A DNA stretch of 27,176 nt from positions 1 to 27,176 of the IMG/VR virus record IMGVR_UViG_3300037041_000889, one strand, 5' to 3'. Made by a program: the position numbers and the translations under genes. This document shows, in pieces, positions 15,023 through 21,495 of the stretch. The first letter of the stretch is position 1, and every line of letters begins with the position of its first letter. The notes under the pieces are model-generated. The model was not told the origin of the DNA and searched no databases. It was given only the letters and a program-made list of their open reading frames with translations. The DNA is from a virus.

Positions 15023-15110
15023 AAACCTTACACACCACAGATCGACCTATATTTAGCAAAACCAAACCGACCAACCGAGCGTATAATTGTCAAACCTAAC
15101 CGAGACAGTT

Positions 15111-15872
15111 ATGCGCTTTTTAATTTTACTCTTTCTGCCATTGTTCGCTTCAGGTCAATGCGAAACAACACGCAACGGTCGGGCTTATTTGGGCTTACCA
15201 AGTTTCTTTAGCTTGTACTTTTCCGGTCAATGCGTTGAGGGTAATATGGGCGATACGGTAATATGCGTTAAGTTTCCTCCCCAATCGGTCGGGATGGTAG
15301 CGGGGTTTAGTTATTCAAGCCCAAGCGGTCAACCTGCGTTCGTAACGGCTATAAACCAATACAACGAAGCGTGTGAATTGATAGAAGCAAGTCCGCTTAT
15401 TTACCCAAATTCTGACACAATAACGGTATGTTACACTATCCAAGCCGCTTTAATCGACAACTTTTGCCCGTATGCGATTCTTTCGGCTGGCCTGGCTGTT
15501 GAGTTTTGCGGTGTTGAAGCTCAGTACGAACAGAACTTTATTAGGCTGCATTTCGCCACTTGTAGCAATACTGGAACGCTAAGGTATGAAGTGATTGTTT
15601 CGAGCGATCTAATCAACTGGAGAACGATTTATCAATTACAGCCCGATCAAGTTAATTCAAGCGATCTAACCGATTACAACCTATCAATTCCGTACACGGT
15701 CGGTGGGCTTCAGTATATTGCGGTTCGGGAAGTTGACTACGAAGGCAGAACGACCGTAAGCGATCCGGTGGTTCTAATCGTTCCTGACGTTGTAAGAAAC
15801 TCAATCGGGTTTGATTTACTCGGTAGGTCGGTAAACAATTCAAATTACCTTTACATCGTTCAACCTAAATAA
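15111..15872 (+). CDS. Exported protein resembling T9SS cargo
   Basis: 253 residues from ATG 15111. The start begins a classic signal peptide, MRFLILLFLPLFASG, with probable cleavage before QCETT; an in-frame TTG at 15087 is rejected. The mature part has several Cys. From about residue 150, RYEVIVSSDLINWRTI ... GGLQYIAVREVDYEGRT resembles the beta-sandwich that commonly precedes the type IX secretion sorting domain in Bacteroidetes (there as ERS.DG..F ... YYRL..VD.DG). The end, GFDLLGRSVNNSNYLYIVQPK, keeps the DLLGR and final strand of a T9SS C-terminal domain but is shorter. Either cargo secreted by the host, or a virion or lysis protein using the fold. Confidence 0.55.
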   Translation: MRFLILLFLPLFASGQCETTRNGRAYLGLPSFFSLYFSGQCVEGNMGDTVICVKFPPQSVGMVAGFSYSSPSGQPAFVTAINQYNEACELIEASPLIYPNSDTITVCYTIQAALIDNFCPYAILSAGLAVEFCGVEAQYEQNFIRLHFATCSNTGTLRYEVIVSSDLINWRTIYQLQPDQVNSSDLTDYNLSIPYTVGGLQYIAVREVDYEGRTTVSDPVVLIVPDVVRNSIGFDLLGRSVNNSNYLYIVQPK

Positions 15873-15873
15873 T

Positions 15874-16089
15874 ATGAACCCGAAAAAACTACGCGAACTG
15901 TTTGACGTTGTACTTGATTATTGGGCAAGGACTATCGGGGCGGTGTTGGGCTTAGTAGCTTTAATTCTGCTTATGGCAAAACAGATCGACCTTGATACAT
16001 TTTGGACGTGGATAGGTGCGATGGTAGCGGTCGGGTATATTCCAAAGTTTAACAAACCAAATAACGACAACAATGATGCTGCAAGATAA
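15874..16089 (+). CDS. Holin-like small membrane protein
   Basis: 71 residues with two probable membrane segments, TIGAVLGLVALILLMA (about 21-36) and FWTWIGAMVAVGYI (about 43-56), and a charged, Asn-rich C-terminus. Size, topology and nearness to the M15 lysin fit a class II-type holin that permeabilises the inner membrane. Holins share little sequence, so the call is by context. The next gene starts within its last 17 bases. Confidence 0.55.
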   Translation: MNPKKLRELFDVVLDYWARTIGAVLGLVALILLMAKQIDLDTFWTWIGAMVAVGYIPKFNKPNNDNNDAAR

Positions 16090-16564
16090 TGTGATTCGAT
16101 ACGATACGCTGGTTAGTAAGGCGGTTGTCGATACCGACACCGTATCATTCTACCGTGTCGTTGCAATTGGGAAAGACTACCGATCCTACTTTACCGTTAA
16201 TGATGGTATGGTAACTAAGGTGTACGTTACAGAACGAGGTGATACATTCTATTATCCTGACTATTCTGCATCGATTAAAACGCTTACCTTTAACGTGAAA
16301 TTGCACAACGCTAAACGGTCAATGGAAGCGCACGACACTATACAACCCGCAACGATCAAGCCGCTTGGAGATACTCGGTTAGCTTCTGAGTTTATCGAAT
16401 TGCCACAGCCAGTTAAGATCGTACCGAAAAGCACTGACACGAACCTAATTTGTGATGCTGCATTGATTCCGATTGTGGCGGTTGTAGTGGGTTTGTATAC
16501 GATCAATTCGTTTAAGTGTTGGGTTGAGTTTGGCAGCAGAATGAAAGCCGTACTAAACAGCTAA
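16073..16564 (+). CDS. Unknown protein with C-terminal membrane segment
   Basis: 163 residues (ATG 16073, or 16076 next to it). Most of the chain is soluble with a beta pattern (VSFYRVVAIGKDYRSYFTVNDG...). Near the C-terminus, LIPIVAVVVGLYTINSF is a likely membrane segment. It overlaps the holin-like gene and may therefore act in lysis, for example as an anti-holin or spanin partner, but no lipobox or coiled coil is present. I do not recognise the family. Confidence 0.5.
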   Translation: MMLQDNVIRYDTLVSKAVVDTDTVSFYRVVAIGKDYRSYFTVNDGMVTKVYVTERGDTFYYPDYSASIKTLTFNVKLHNAKRSMEAHDTIQPATIKPLGDTRLASEFIELPQPVKIVPKSTDTNLICDAALIPIVAVVVGLYTINSFKCWVEFGSRMKAVLNS

Positions 16565-16598
16565 AATTCGTTTATATTTACGCTCAAATTTACCGAGC

Positions 16599-17177
16599 GT
16601 GTCCGTTTTGTTTCTGTTGGATAATTCCTCCCAATGCCTTTACGCTAAATGCGACAAGGACGGGCGAATTACCTACCGAAACGAACTGTTTAAATCCACA
16701 TTTAACCACATAAAGCCAACCGAATTTAAACACCTTGTATCGGATAACGAAGATCAAGACGAGGTTGATGCAGCGTTTAAATGGACTGACAAACATAAGA
16801 ACCTATCCAAGCCGTTTAACTGCCGTACAATACAGCGCAATGGCGTATATCGTTGGGTAGGTTGGGAGGTATTTAACTTATCGGGCGAATATCATTTAAC
16901 TGGTGTGCTACTGTTTGACGTGGTTAGTGCTACATCGCATAAGTACGAAAAGATCAAGAAACAACTCGAAGATATTACAGCGTTTATTTCGCACGAGTTT
17001 AGACAGCCGTTAAAGTCAGTAGTCGGACTGATTGGAATACTTCAGCAGATCGACAAGAAATCCGATCCAGTCGAATATGATAAGGTGTTGCAGATGATTA
17101 AGGATTCGGCAAGTCAACTCGACGATGTTTTTATACGTGCAATTGAACGGGGGCAGTTAGGTGAAAATACCTATTGA
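16599..17177 (+). CDS. PAS-HisKA protein lacking the kinase ATPase domain
   Basis: 192 residues with a GTG start at 16599; no ATG lies upstream in frame. Residues about 8-112 form a PAS-like sensor domain (CLYAKCDKDGRITYRNELF ... GVYRWVGWEVFNLSGEYHLTGVLLFDV). Residues about 118-180 form a HisKA dimerisation domain with the H-box ISHEFRQPL, phospho-accepting His at 132. The chain then ends, without N, G1 or G2 boxes of the HATPase domain. There is no membrane segment. It cannot phosphorylate itself alone but could dimerise with, accept phosphate from, or titrate a host kinase or response regulator (inference). Confidence 0.75.
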   Translation: MSVLFLLDNSSQCLYAKCDKDGRITYRNELFKSTFNHIKPTEFKHLVSDNEDQDEVDAAFKWTDKHKNLSKPFNCRTIQRNGVYRWVGWEVFNLSGEYHLTGVLLFDVVSATSHKYEKIKKQLEDITAFISHEFRQPLKSVVGLIGILQQIDKKSDPVEYDKVLQMIKDSASQLDDVFIRAIERGQLGENTY

Positions 17178-17209
17178 CAAATACCCATTAAGTAGTATTT
17201 TTACATCCC

Positions 17210-17401
17210 ATGAAGGCAGCCGAAATAAGACCGATTTGTGAGAGTGATAAGCGGTTGTATGATGCAATAGCGGATCGATTCAGTCGCAGGTTGGTTAGCG
17301 TAAGGCAGGCGGTTGTAATGTTAGAATCGTGCGTATCGGATAAGGAATACTTCGAGCAATTCGGCAAGAATGATTTTTTACGGACGGTTGCGAAAAGTTA
17401 G
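17210..17401 (+). CDS. Small protein, unknown
   Basis: 63 residues, predicted to be mostly helical (KRLYDAIADRFSRRLVSVRQAVVMLE...), basic overall. No family recognised. It ends where a TATATTTG box begins. Confidence 0.5.
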   Translation: MKAAEIRPICESDKRLYDAIADRFSRRLVSVRQAVVMLESCVSDKEYFEQFGKNDFLRTVAKS

Positions 17402-17409
17402 TATATTTG
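17402..17409 (+). promoter_or_regulatory. TAnnTTTG box after the 17210 gene
   Basis: TATATTTG followed within about 50 bases by a strong terminator, with no ORF between. No TTG at the ideal distance. It may drive a very short RNA. Confidence 0.35.
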
Positions 17410-17455
17410 CCCCGTTCGACTTTGTTCATTCAAGTTGATTTCGGGTTAAGACAGC

Positions 17456-17490
17456 AAAAGGCTTGGTACATTGTATCGAGCCTTTTGTGT
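17456..17490 (+). terminator. Strong intrinsic terminator
   Basis: A 14-bp stem (17456-17469 with 17473-17486, two G-U pairs) with a 3-base loop and a T-rich tail. It ends the lysis/kinase region. Confidence 0.85.
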
Positions 17491-17527
17491 TTTAGTAAAA
17501 ATAAATTTTAAAATAATTTGAATTGTG

Positions 17528-17558
17528 TTTGCAAATATCAAAAATGGTTGTATGTTTG
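17528..17558 (+). promoter_or_regulatory. Bacteroidetes-type promoter
   Basis: TTTG at 17528-17531, 19 bases, TATGTTTG at 17551-17558: the best-spaced promoter in this part. It transcribes the small-gene region from 17617, with a leader of about 50 bases. Confidence 0.65.
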
Positions 17559-17619
17559 CAGAGTCATCAGATCGATGACAATGGCTACCCGCCAGTCAGG
17601 GTTAACTCTTTGAGTTATG
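17559..17619 (+). promoter_or_regulatory. Structured leader hiding the start codon of the 17617 gene
   Basis: The leader has a 6-bp hairpin GTCATC/GATGAC right at its 5' end, and a 6-bp hairpin TAACTC (17603-17608) / GAGTTA (17612-17617) that includes the first base of ATG 17617. An alternative pairing AGAGT (17560-17564) with ACTCT (17605-17609) would free the start. The arrangement could regulate translation. Confidence 0.35.
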
Positions 17620-17844
17620 GATTTTTTTTCAGTGTTTTACTTAGTAGGTGGTTCTGCAAATTTTGTTTGCAAGTCTTTGGTTGGTAAGTTTTCTTTTGAG
17701 GATGCTCAAAAAGAAGTTGCTCAACTTGAAAAAATGGGCTATAAATCAATGGCTGTTAAAAATGGTCATGTGATTGGTGGATATTGTTCATATACTGATT
17801 TTGCTAATACACAATTAGCAAAAGAATACTATGTGTCTTTATGA
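17617..17844 (+). CDS. Small protein, unknown
   Basis: 75 residues, AT-rich codons. The N-terminus is hydrophobic (MDFFSVFYLVGG), the middle helical (FEDAQKEVAQLEKMGYKSMAV). No family recognised. It overlaps the next gene by ATGA. Confidence 0.55.
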   Translation: MDFFSVFYLVGGSANFVCKSLVGKFSFEDAQKEVAQLEKMGYKSMAVKNGHVIGGYCSYTDFANTQLAKEYYVSL

Positions 17845-18008
17845 AACAAGGAGGCAAAAGAAAAGGAGCAGGTCGAAAATCTGCTTCTTACAAAACAAAA
17901 ACTATTGCTTTTCGTGTTCGTGCAGAATGGATTGAACATATAAAACAAATAGTAAAAAACGAAGTAGAGAAGCTGTTAAAAAATGCCGATGTAAATAAAT
18001 TAGGATAA
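17841..18008 (+). CDS. Small basic DNA-binding-type protein
   Basis: 55 residues from ATG 17841. It opens with KQGGKRKGAGRKSA, the basic GRK/AT-hook-like beginning found on many small phage DNA-binding proteins, and continues KTIAFRVRAEWIEHIKQIV, a strand-helix as in ribbon-helix-helix regulators. It is therefore a candidate regulator of this early-type region, first in its operon except for one small gene. The coupling ATGA with the upstream gene supports expression. Confidence 0.6.
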   Translation: MKQGGKRKGAGRKSASYKTKTIAFRVRAEWIEHIKQIVKNEVEKLLKNADVNKLG

Positions 18009-18024
18009 TTAAAATATATTTATT

Positions 18025-18032
18025 TACATTTG
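18025..18032 (+). promoter_or_regulatory. TAnnTTTG box before 18055
   Basis: TACATTTG, 22 bases before ATG 18055. There is no TTG at the ideal spacing. Confidence 0.4.
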
Positions 18033-18054
18033 CTCGTCTTAAAACCGAAACACT

Positions 18055-18624
18055 ATGCAAACAACTTTGAACAAAATCAGAAAATTAAACCCGTGCATTG
18101 ACGGATGGGAGAAACTGCTTAACTCATTAGACAAGACAAAAGCTGATGACGATCCGTTACTAATCAAAACAATACTTAAAAGCAATGGATTGTCCGATGC
18201 TTTGTGGGCATTATCGGCAGTTGAAGATAATGAGAAAATAATCATTTTGATTTGTGCTGACATTGCTGAATCTGTTGCTTATATTTATAATGCCAAGAAC
18301 CCAAGCGACAATACCATTAACGATGCGATTCAAGCTAAAAGAGATTACGCAACCGGTATAACTACTTTTTCAGATTATTGCGATGTTTTAAATAAAGGCA
18401 TCAATATTACAAGCGGATTAAAAGGTTCTGACTATGACGCTGCGGCTGCTTGTTGCGATTCGGCATTTTCTCACGTTAGTCCTCAATGGATAGCATCAAG
18501 AGCCTCGGTCGCTTATGCTAAGTATTACTGTGCGTTATTGAATGAATCTACTTCACAAGATTTTGATGATGCATACAAATCGCACGAATATAAACTTACT
18601 AAAATTTTACTCCGCTACCTATGA
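18055..18624 (+). CDS. Helical protein resembling putative immunity-protein family
   Basis: 189 residues, mainly helical. The stretch LSDALWALSAVEDNEKIIILICADIAESVAYIYNA, followed by ... NDAIQAKRDYATGITTFSDYCD and Ala-rich helices with Cys, resembles proteins annotated as putative immunity proteins in phages and polymorphic toxin loci, where the pattern is DALW.LR.......RLFACDCAERVL ... A...YA.G. What the phage member does is unknown; protection against a host or rival factor would be inference. More AT-rich than the recombination genes. Confidence 0.45.
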   Translation: MQTTLNKIRKLNPCIDGWEKLLNSLDKTKADDDPLLIKTILKSNGLSDALWALSAVEDNEKIIILICADIAESVAYIYNAKNPSDNTINDAIQAKRDYATGITTFSDYCDVLNKGINITSGLKGSDYDAAAACCDSAFSHVSPQWIASRASVAYAKYYCALLNESTSQDFDDAYKSHEYKLTKILLRYL

Positions 18625-18821
18625 TCCTTACCCGAACCTCCCCACCTAACCCGACCTATTCAGTCGGAGCGCAACGAATCAATGCAAGGCAATTCCGAAA
18701 GTTCTTAGCCTATGCGATTCAGAACCAAATCGAACCAGTCGAAACCAAGCTGCATACGGTTTGGGACTTGGGCGAAATGAGTAAAACCGATTTGATTAAC
18801 TGCCAAAAAGAAACGGTATGA
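18621..18821 (+). CDS. Small protein, unknown
   Basis: 66 residues, ATGA overlap with the upstream gene. Contains RTSPPNPTYSVGAQRINARQFRKFLAYA. No family recognised; codon use (CGA, AAC, ACC) is like the recombination genes. Confidence 0.5.
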   Translation: MILTRTSPPNPTYSVGAQRINARQFRKFLAYAIQNQIEPVETKLHTVWDLGEMSKTDLINCQKETV

Positions 18822-18973
18822 TACTAATAAGTCTTGTTTTGTATTCAATAAGTCTTGCAGCGTTTTTTTATTTCAAAGACAAAAAACTATATAAAGCGGC
18901 TTCATTCTTTTTCTTTCAAGTTGTTGCCAGCTTTATCTTGTTAATCATAAGTTTTATAAACCAATTTACATGA
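18818..18973 (+). CDS. 51-residue two-helix membrane protein
   Basis: ATG 18818 to TGA 18971-18973, overlapping both neighbours by ATGA. Two hydrophobic segments, ILISLVLYSISLAAFFYF and FFFFQVVASFILLIISFI, are joined by a short basic loop (KDKKLYK). It is an inner-membrane miniprotein of unknown role, possibly a holin-like or exclusion protein. More AT-rich than its two neighbours. Confidence 0.55.
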   Translation: MILISLVLYSISLAAFFYFKDKKLYKAASFFFFQVVASFILLIISFINQFT

Positions 18974-19179
18974 CCACAATCCGACTAATCGACCAATCGA
19001 ACAAAACCGAAGTCGATACAATCCACACTAACCCGCATCAAGCGACCAAACACTTTCTAACACTGACCGACCAACTCAACCTAGACAACCCAATCTTCAC
19101 ACCGTTCGGCTATATCAAAGCGGGTGGGAGCGGTTATAGTCATAAGGTGCTGGTAATTCGGGAGGATAAATTGAGTTGA
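18970..19179 (+). CDS. Small protein, unknown
   Basis: 69 residues, ATGA overlap. Predicted mixed alpha/beta (TTIRLIDQSNKTEVDTIHTN...). No family recognised. Confidence 0.5.
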   Translation: MTTIRLIDQSNKTEVDTIHTNPHQATKHFLTLTDQLNLDNPIFTPFGYIKAGGSGYSHKVLVIREDKLS

Positions 19180-19180
19180 T

Positions 19181-19282
19181 ATGAGTACGTCTAACATAGC
19201 CGCTATTTTGCTTTACATCGGTCTGGCACTGATCGGATCGATTACGGCTTTCTATAACCGAGTTAAAAACAAATTGAAATGA
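19181..19282 (+). CDS. 33-residue single-pass membrane peptide
   Basis: ATG 19181 to TGA 19280-19282, ATGA overlap with the next gene. One membrane segment, IAAILLYIGLALIGSITAFY, then a basic tail NRVKNKLK. It fills a gap between two coupled genes exactly, which supports a real miniprotein. Confidence 0.5.
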   Translation: MSTSNIAAILLYIGLALIGSITAFYNRVKNKLK

Positions 19283-19554
19283 ACCCTATCGACTTCATCC
19301 GAAAGTTACGAAAGCACTACCCACCCGCACCTGAAAGCTTATGTCCTGACAGCCTAACACTGGTCGCAATAGATCACACCTTAGCGACTAAACACGGGCT
19401 AAACATTATGGAACGGGCGCACATACTAAACCAAGCCTACAATCCCGATCTATTCGACCAAAACAGAGTTACACGGCTTGGACTGAAACGCTGCGACCTA
19501 CGCAATGACGAACAATACAAACTAATACAAACCGAAATATCTGAAACATTATGA
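19279..19554 (+). CDS. Small protein, unknown
   Basis: 91 residues with a helical N-terminus (NPIDFIRKLRKHYPPAPE) and Cys at two sites. Overlaps both neighbours by ATGA. No family recognised. Confidence 0.5.
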   Translation: MNPIDFIRKLRKHYPPAPESLCPDSLTLVAIDHTLATKHGLNIMERAHILNQAYNPDLFDQNRVTRLGLKRCDLRNDEQYKLIQTEISETL

Positions 19555-19799
19555 GCAACAACGCACTATTCACTATCGAGCAAGTCGATAACAAACTGAT
19601 TATAACGGTCGAGGCGGTTAAGCCTGAAACGGTAGACTTACCTGAAACAACTGAAGAACCCGAAGCAAGACCGATGAACGCTGATGAGATTGCTGATTGG
19701 GCAACAAATAAATTTAATCTATCAACTTACGATGAAATAAATCTTCGCAACTACATTTTGAATTTATTAGATTACGAACTAAACAAAGCCAAACGATGA
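19551..19799 (+). CDS. Small acidic protein, unknown
   Basis: 82 residues, strongly acidic in the middle (VDLPETTEEPEARP), with a helical C-terminus. ATGA overlaps on both sides. No family recognised. Confidence 0.5.
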   Translation: MSNNALFTIEQVDNKLIITVEAVKPETVDLPETTEEPEARPMNADEIADWATNKFNLSTYDEINLRNYILNLLDYELNKAKR

Positions 19800-20290
19800 A
19801 ACCAACCCTATCAATCCTGATCGCACTAACCTTGCTCACTTCCTGCGTAACCGAAAAGAAGCGAGCCAAGATTTGCCTAAGCTGCCCGACCAAAACCGAA
19901 ACCATCGTACGAGATAGCATCGTTCGGAAAGATTCGACCGTGTATTTTCAGGGCGAACGGATAACCGAATATGTTAGAATCGAATGTCCTGATGGTGCTA
20001 AACCGACCGTAACGACTAAATCCAAATCGGGCAAACGTGGACGGATTGAATCGAAGCTAATCGAACCGAATACATTGCAGTTAGATTGTGTGATCGATTC
20101 GGCTGCGGTCGCTTTCAGTTGGAATGAATCGCACCGAACTACTCAAACCGTTCAAACCCTACCTTGTCCTGAAGTGTGTTATAGCGGGTGGGATATTGTG
20201 TGGGCTGTACTGGCAAGTATCGGGCTGGTTAGTATCGTGGCGTTCTTGGTTTATTTAAGAGATAGGAAACGGCACGGAGCAAGCGAGTAG
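19796..20290 (+). CDS. Probable unimolecular spanin (lipoprotein with C-terminal membrane helix)
   Basis: 164 residues. The N-terminus is a lipoprotein signal ending in LLTSC, lipidated Cys at 17. The C-terminus has a second membrane segment, DIVWAVLASIGLVSIVAFLVYL, followed by a basic tail RDRKRHG. This two-anchor design, outer-membrane lipid at one end and inner-membrane helix at the other, is the mark of unimolecular spanins such as phage T1 gp11, which join the two membranes at the end of lysis. The middle is rich in T, S and R with predicted strands. It is distant from the M15/holin genes, which is unusual but not excluded. Confidence 0.6.
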   Translation: MKPTLSILIALTLLTSCVTEKKRAKICLSCPTKTETIVRDSIVRKDSTVYFQGERITEYVRIECPDGAKPTVTTKSKSGKRGRIESKLIEPNTLQLDCVIDSAAVAFSWNESHRTTQTVQTLPCPEVCYSGWDIVWAVLASIGLVSIVAFLVYLRDRKRHGASE

Positions 20291-20312
20291 AATAATCAAA
20301 CCCAAACTTTTT

Positions 20313-20364
20313 ACGCCTGACAATCAGCATATTAACATAATTGTTAACGCTGAATGTCGGGCGT
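20313..20364 (+). terminator. Long hairpin after the spanin-like gene
   Basis: Nested inverted repeat: 20313-20322 with 20355-20364 (10 bp, one G-U), 20324-20328 with 20349-20353 (5 bp), 20332-20336 with 20343-20347 (5 bp), 6-base loop. A strong U run is missing on either strand, so it could be an inefficient terminator, an mRNA end-stabiliser or an operator. Confidence 0.5.
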
Positions 20365-20378
20365 ATTTAATATATTTA

Positions 20379-20386
20379 TATGTTTG
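20379..20386 (+). promoter_or_regulatory. TAnnTTTG box before 20418
   Basis: TATGTTTG just after the long hairpin, 31 bases before ATG 20418. The 12 bases TATGTTTGTCAT are the same as in the - strand small RNA promoter near 7382-7371. Confidence 0.4.
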
Positions 20387-20417
20387 TCATGTCTTAATAA
20401 CGAAAACAATTCAAGCC

Positions 20418-20645
20418 ATGAACACAGCAACTCAAACAATCACTTTTGGAGAATTAACTCAAGGTACGGTTATTAACTTTTACCGTTCAGTTACCGCAGA
20501 TGACACTAATTATGTAGTGTTAAGACAATACGAAGACAAGTGGGGATTTTTTACTGAGGTATTAAATCTTTCAACTTTCGAAAAAGAAGAATTTACTCAA
20601 CACACAGTAGTACAAAACTTTTGGTCAATAGTTAAATCGAACTAA
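20418..20645 (+). CDS. Small protein, unknown
   Basis: 75 residues, beta-rich (TITFGELTQGTVINFYRS...) with a short C-terminal helix. First gene of the recombination/replication unit. No family recognised. Downstream, GGGCGG/CCGCCC (20653-20671) forms a small hairpin without a T run. Confidence 0.5.
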   Translation: MNTATQTITFGELTQGTVINFYRSVTADDTNYVVLRQYEDKWGFFTEVLNLSTFEKEEFTQHTVVQNFWSIVKSN

Positions 20646-20692
20646 TCAACACGGGCGGCTAACCACCGCCCAACTTAACCCCACCCGAAACA

Positions 20693-20938
20693 ATGGTACA
20701 CTATTTCAAATTAGTCGGGCATAGTCGATTCTATGCCTACTACAACGGTCGAACGATTGAGTTAGCCGTATCGGATTTCAAAACCGAAGTAAGCCTACAC
20801 ACTTACAAACTATTCAGCACGGACGATTACCCGCCAATCTACGAACCAATCGGAGCGGACACATTCAGAGCCGCACTGGATCGAGTTAACGTCAACATCT
20901 TACCCGAATTAAAAACAATCTCAGACCTGACAAAATGA
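20693..20938 (+). CDS. Small protein, unknown
   Basis: 81 residues, rich in Tyr and Phe near the start (VHYFKLVGHSRFYAYYNGRT). Overlaps the next gene by ATGA. No family recognised. Confidence 0.5.
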   Translation: MVHYFKLVGHSRFYAYYNGRTIELAVSDFKTEVSLHTYKLFSTDDYPPIYEPIGADTFRAALDRVNVNILPELKTISDLTK

Positions 20939-21495
20939 GCGAACAACTAACCCACTGGAAACTAATGAAAGATAACGACTACTTAGGCTCTTTTAATATG
21001 CCTCAGAACGGTCAAGAAGTTATCCTAACTATCAAACGTGCCGAATCAAAAGATGTAGGCTCAGGCGATGGTAAAAAGCGAAACCTAATTATCCACTTTG
21101 AAGAACGTGGATGGAAACCAATGATCGTAAATAATACGAACGGTAAGGCAATTACTAAGGTCGCTAAATCCAAATTTATTGAACATTGGGCTGGCGTTAA
21201 AATTCAACTGTATGTTGACCCTAATGTGAAAGCATTTGGTGAAATACACGAAGCGTTACGAATCAGAACTGTTGCGCCACGTATTCAAGAAAAAGAAAAG
21301 CCGCAGCCTAAAATGACAATCACACCTGAAGATATTTCAGATACTATCTTTAAACTCGAAGCAGCCGAAACATTAGAACAACTCGCTGCAACGTGGCAAA
21401 CACTATCGGTCGATATGAAAGCAGTGCCTGAAGTATTAAAGTCTAAAGAAGAGTGTAAAACAAACTTAACGCCACCGACCAATGCGAATTCATAA
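20935..21495 (+). CDS. Recombination-module protein, unknown (next to YqaJ nuclease)
   Basis: 186 residues. The N-terminal 125 (HWKLMKDNDYLGSFNM ... GKKRNLIIHFEERG ... KPMIVNNTNGKAITKV ... IQLYVDPNVKAFGEIHEALRIR) belong to a type I associate with genes before YqaJ-family nucleases in Bacteroidetes phages. The strand-rich layout would suit an OB-like nucleic-acid-binding fold. A helical C-terminal part with low-complexity linkers follows. It probably assists strand annealing or end processing; no specific function can be read. Confidence 0.5.
   Translation: MSEQLTHWKLMKDNDYLGSFNMPQNGQEVILTIKRAESKDVGSGDGKKRNLIIHFEERGWKPMIVNNTNGKAITKVAKSKFIEHWAGVKIQLYVDPNVKAFGEIHEALRIRTVAPRIQEKEKPQPKMTITPEDISDTIFKLEAAETLEQLAATWQTLSVDMKAVPEVLKSKEECKTNLTPPTNANS

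Noticed and set aside
16599-17401. PAS-HisKA gene plus the following small ORF as one frameshifted kinase
   Set aside because: The 63-residue product at 17210 shows none of the N, G1 or G2 boxes of a histidine kinase ATPase domain, and there is not enough sequence for such a domain before the terminator.
20653-20671. GGGCGG/CCGCCC hairpin as terminator
   Set aside because: Only 6 bp and followed by AACTTAACCCC, no T run; the next gene starts 22 bases later.
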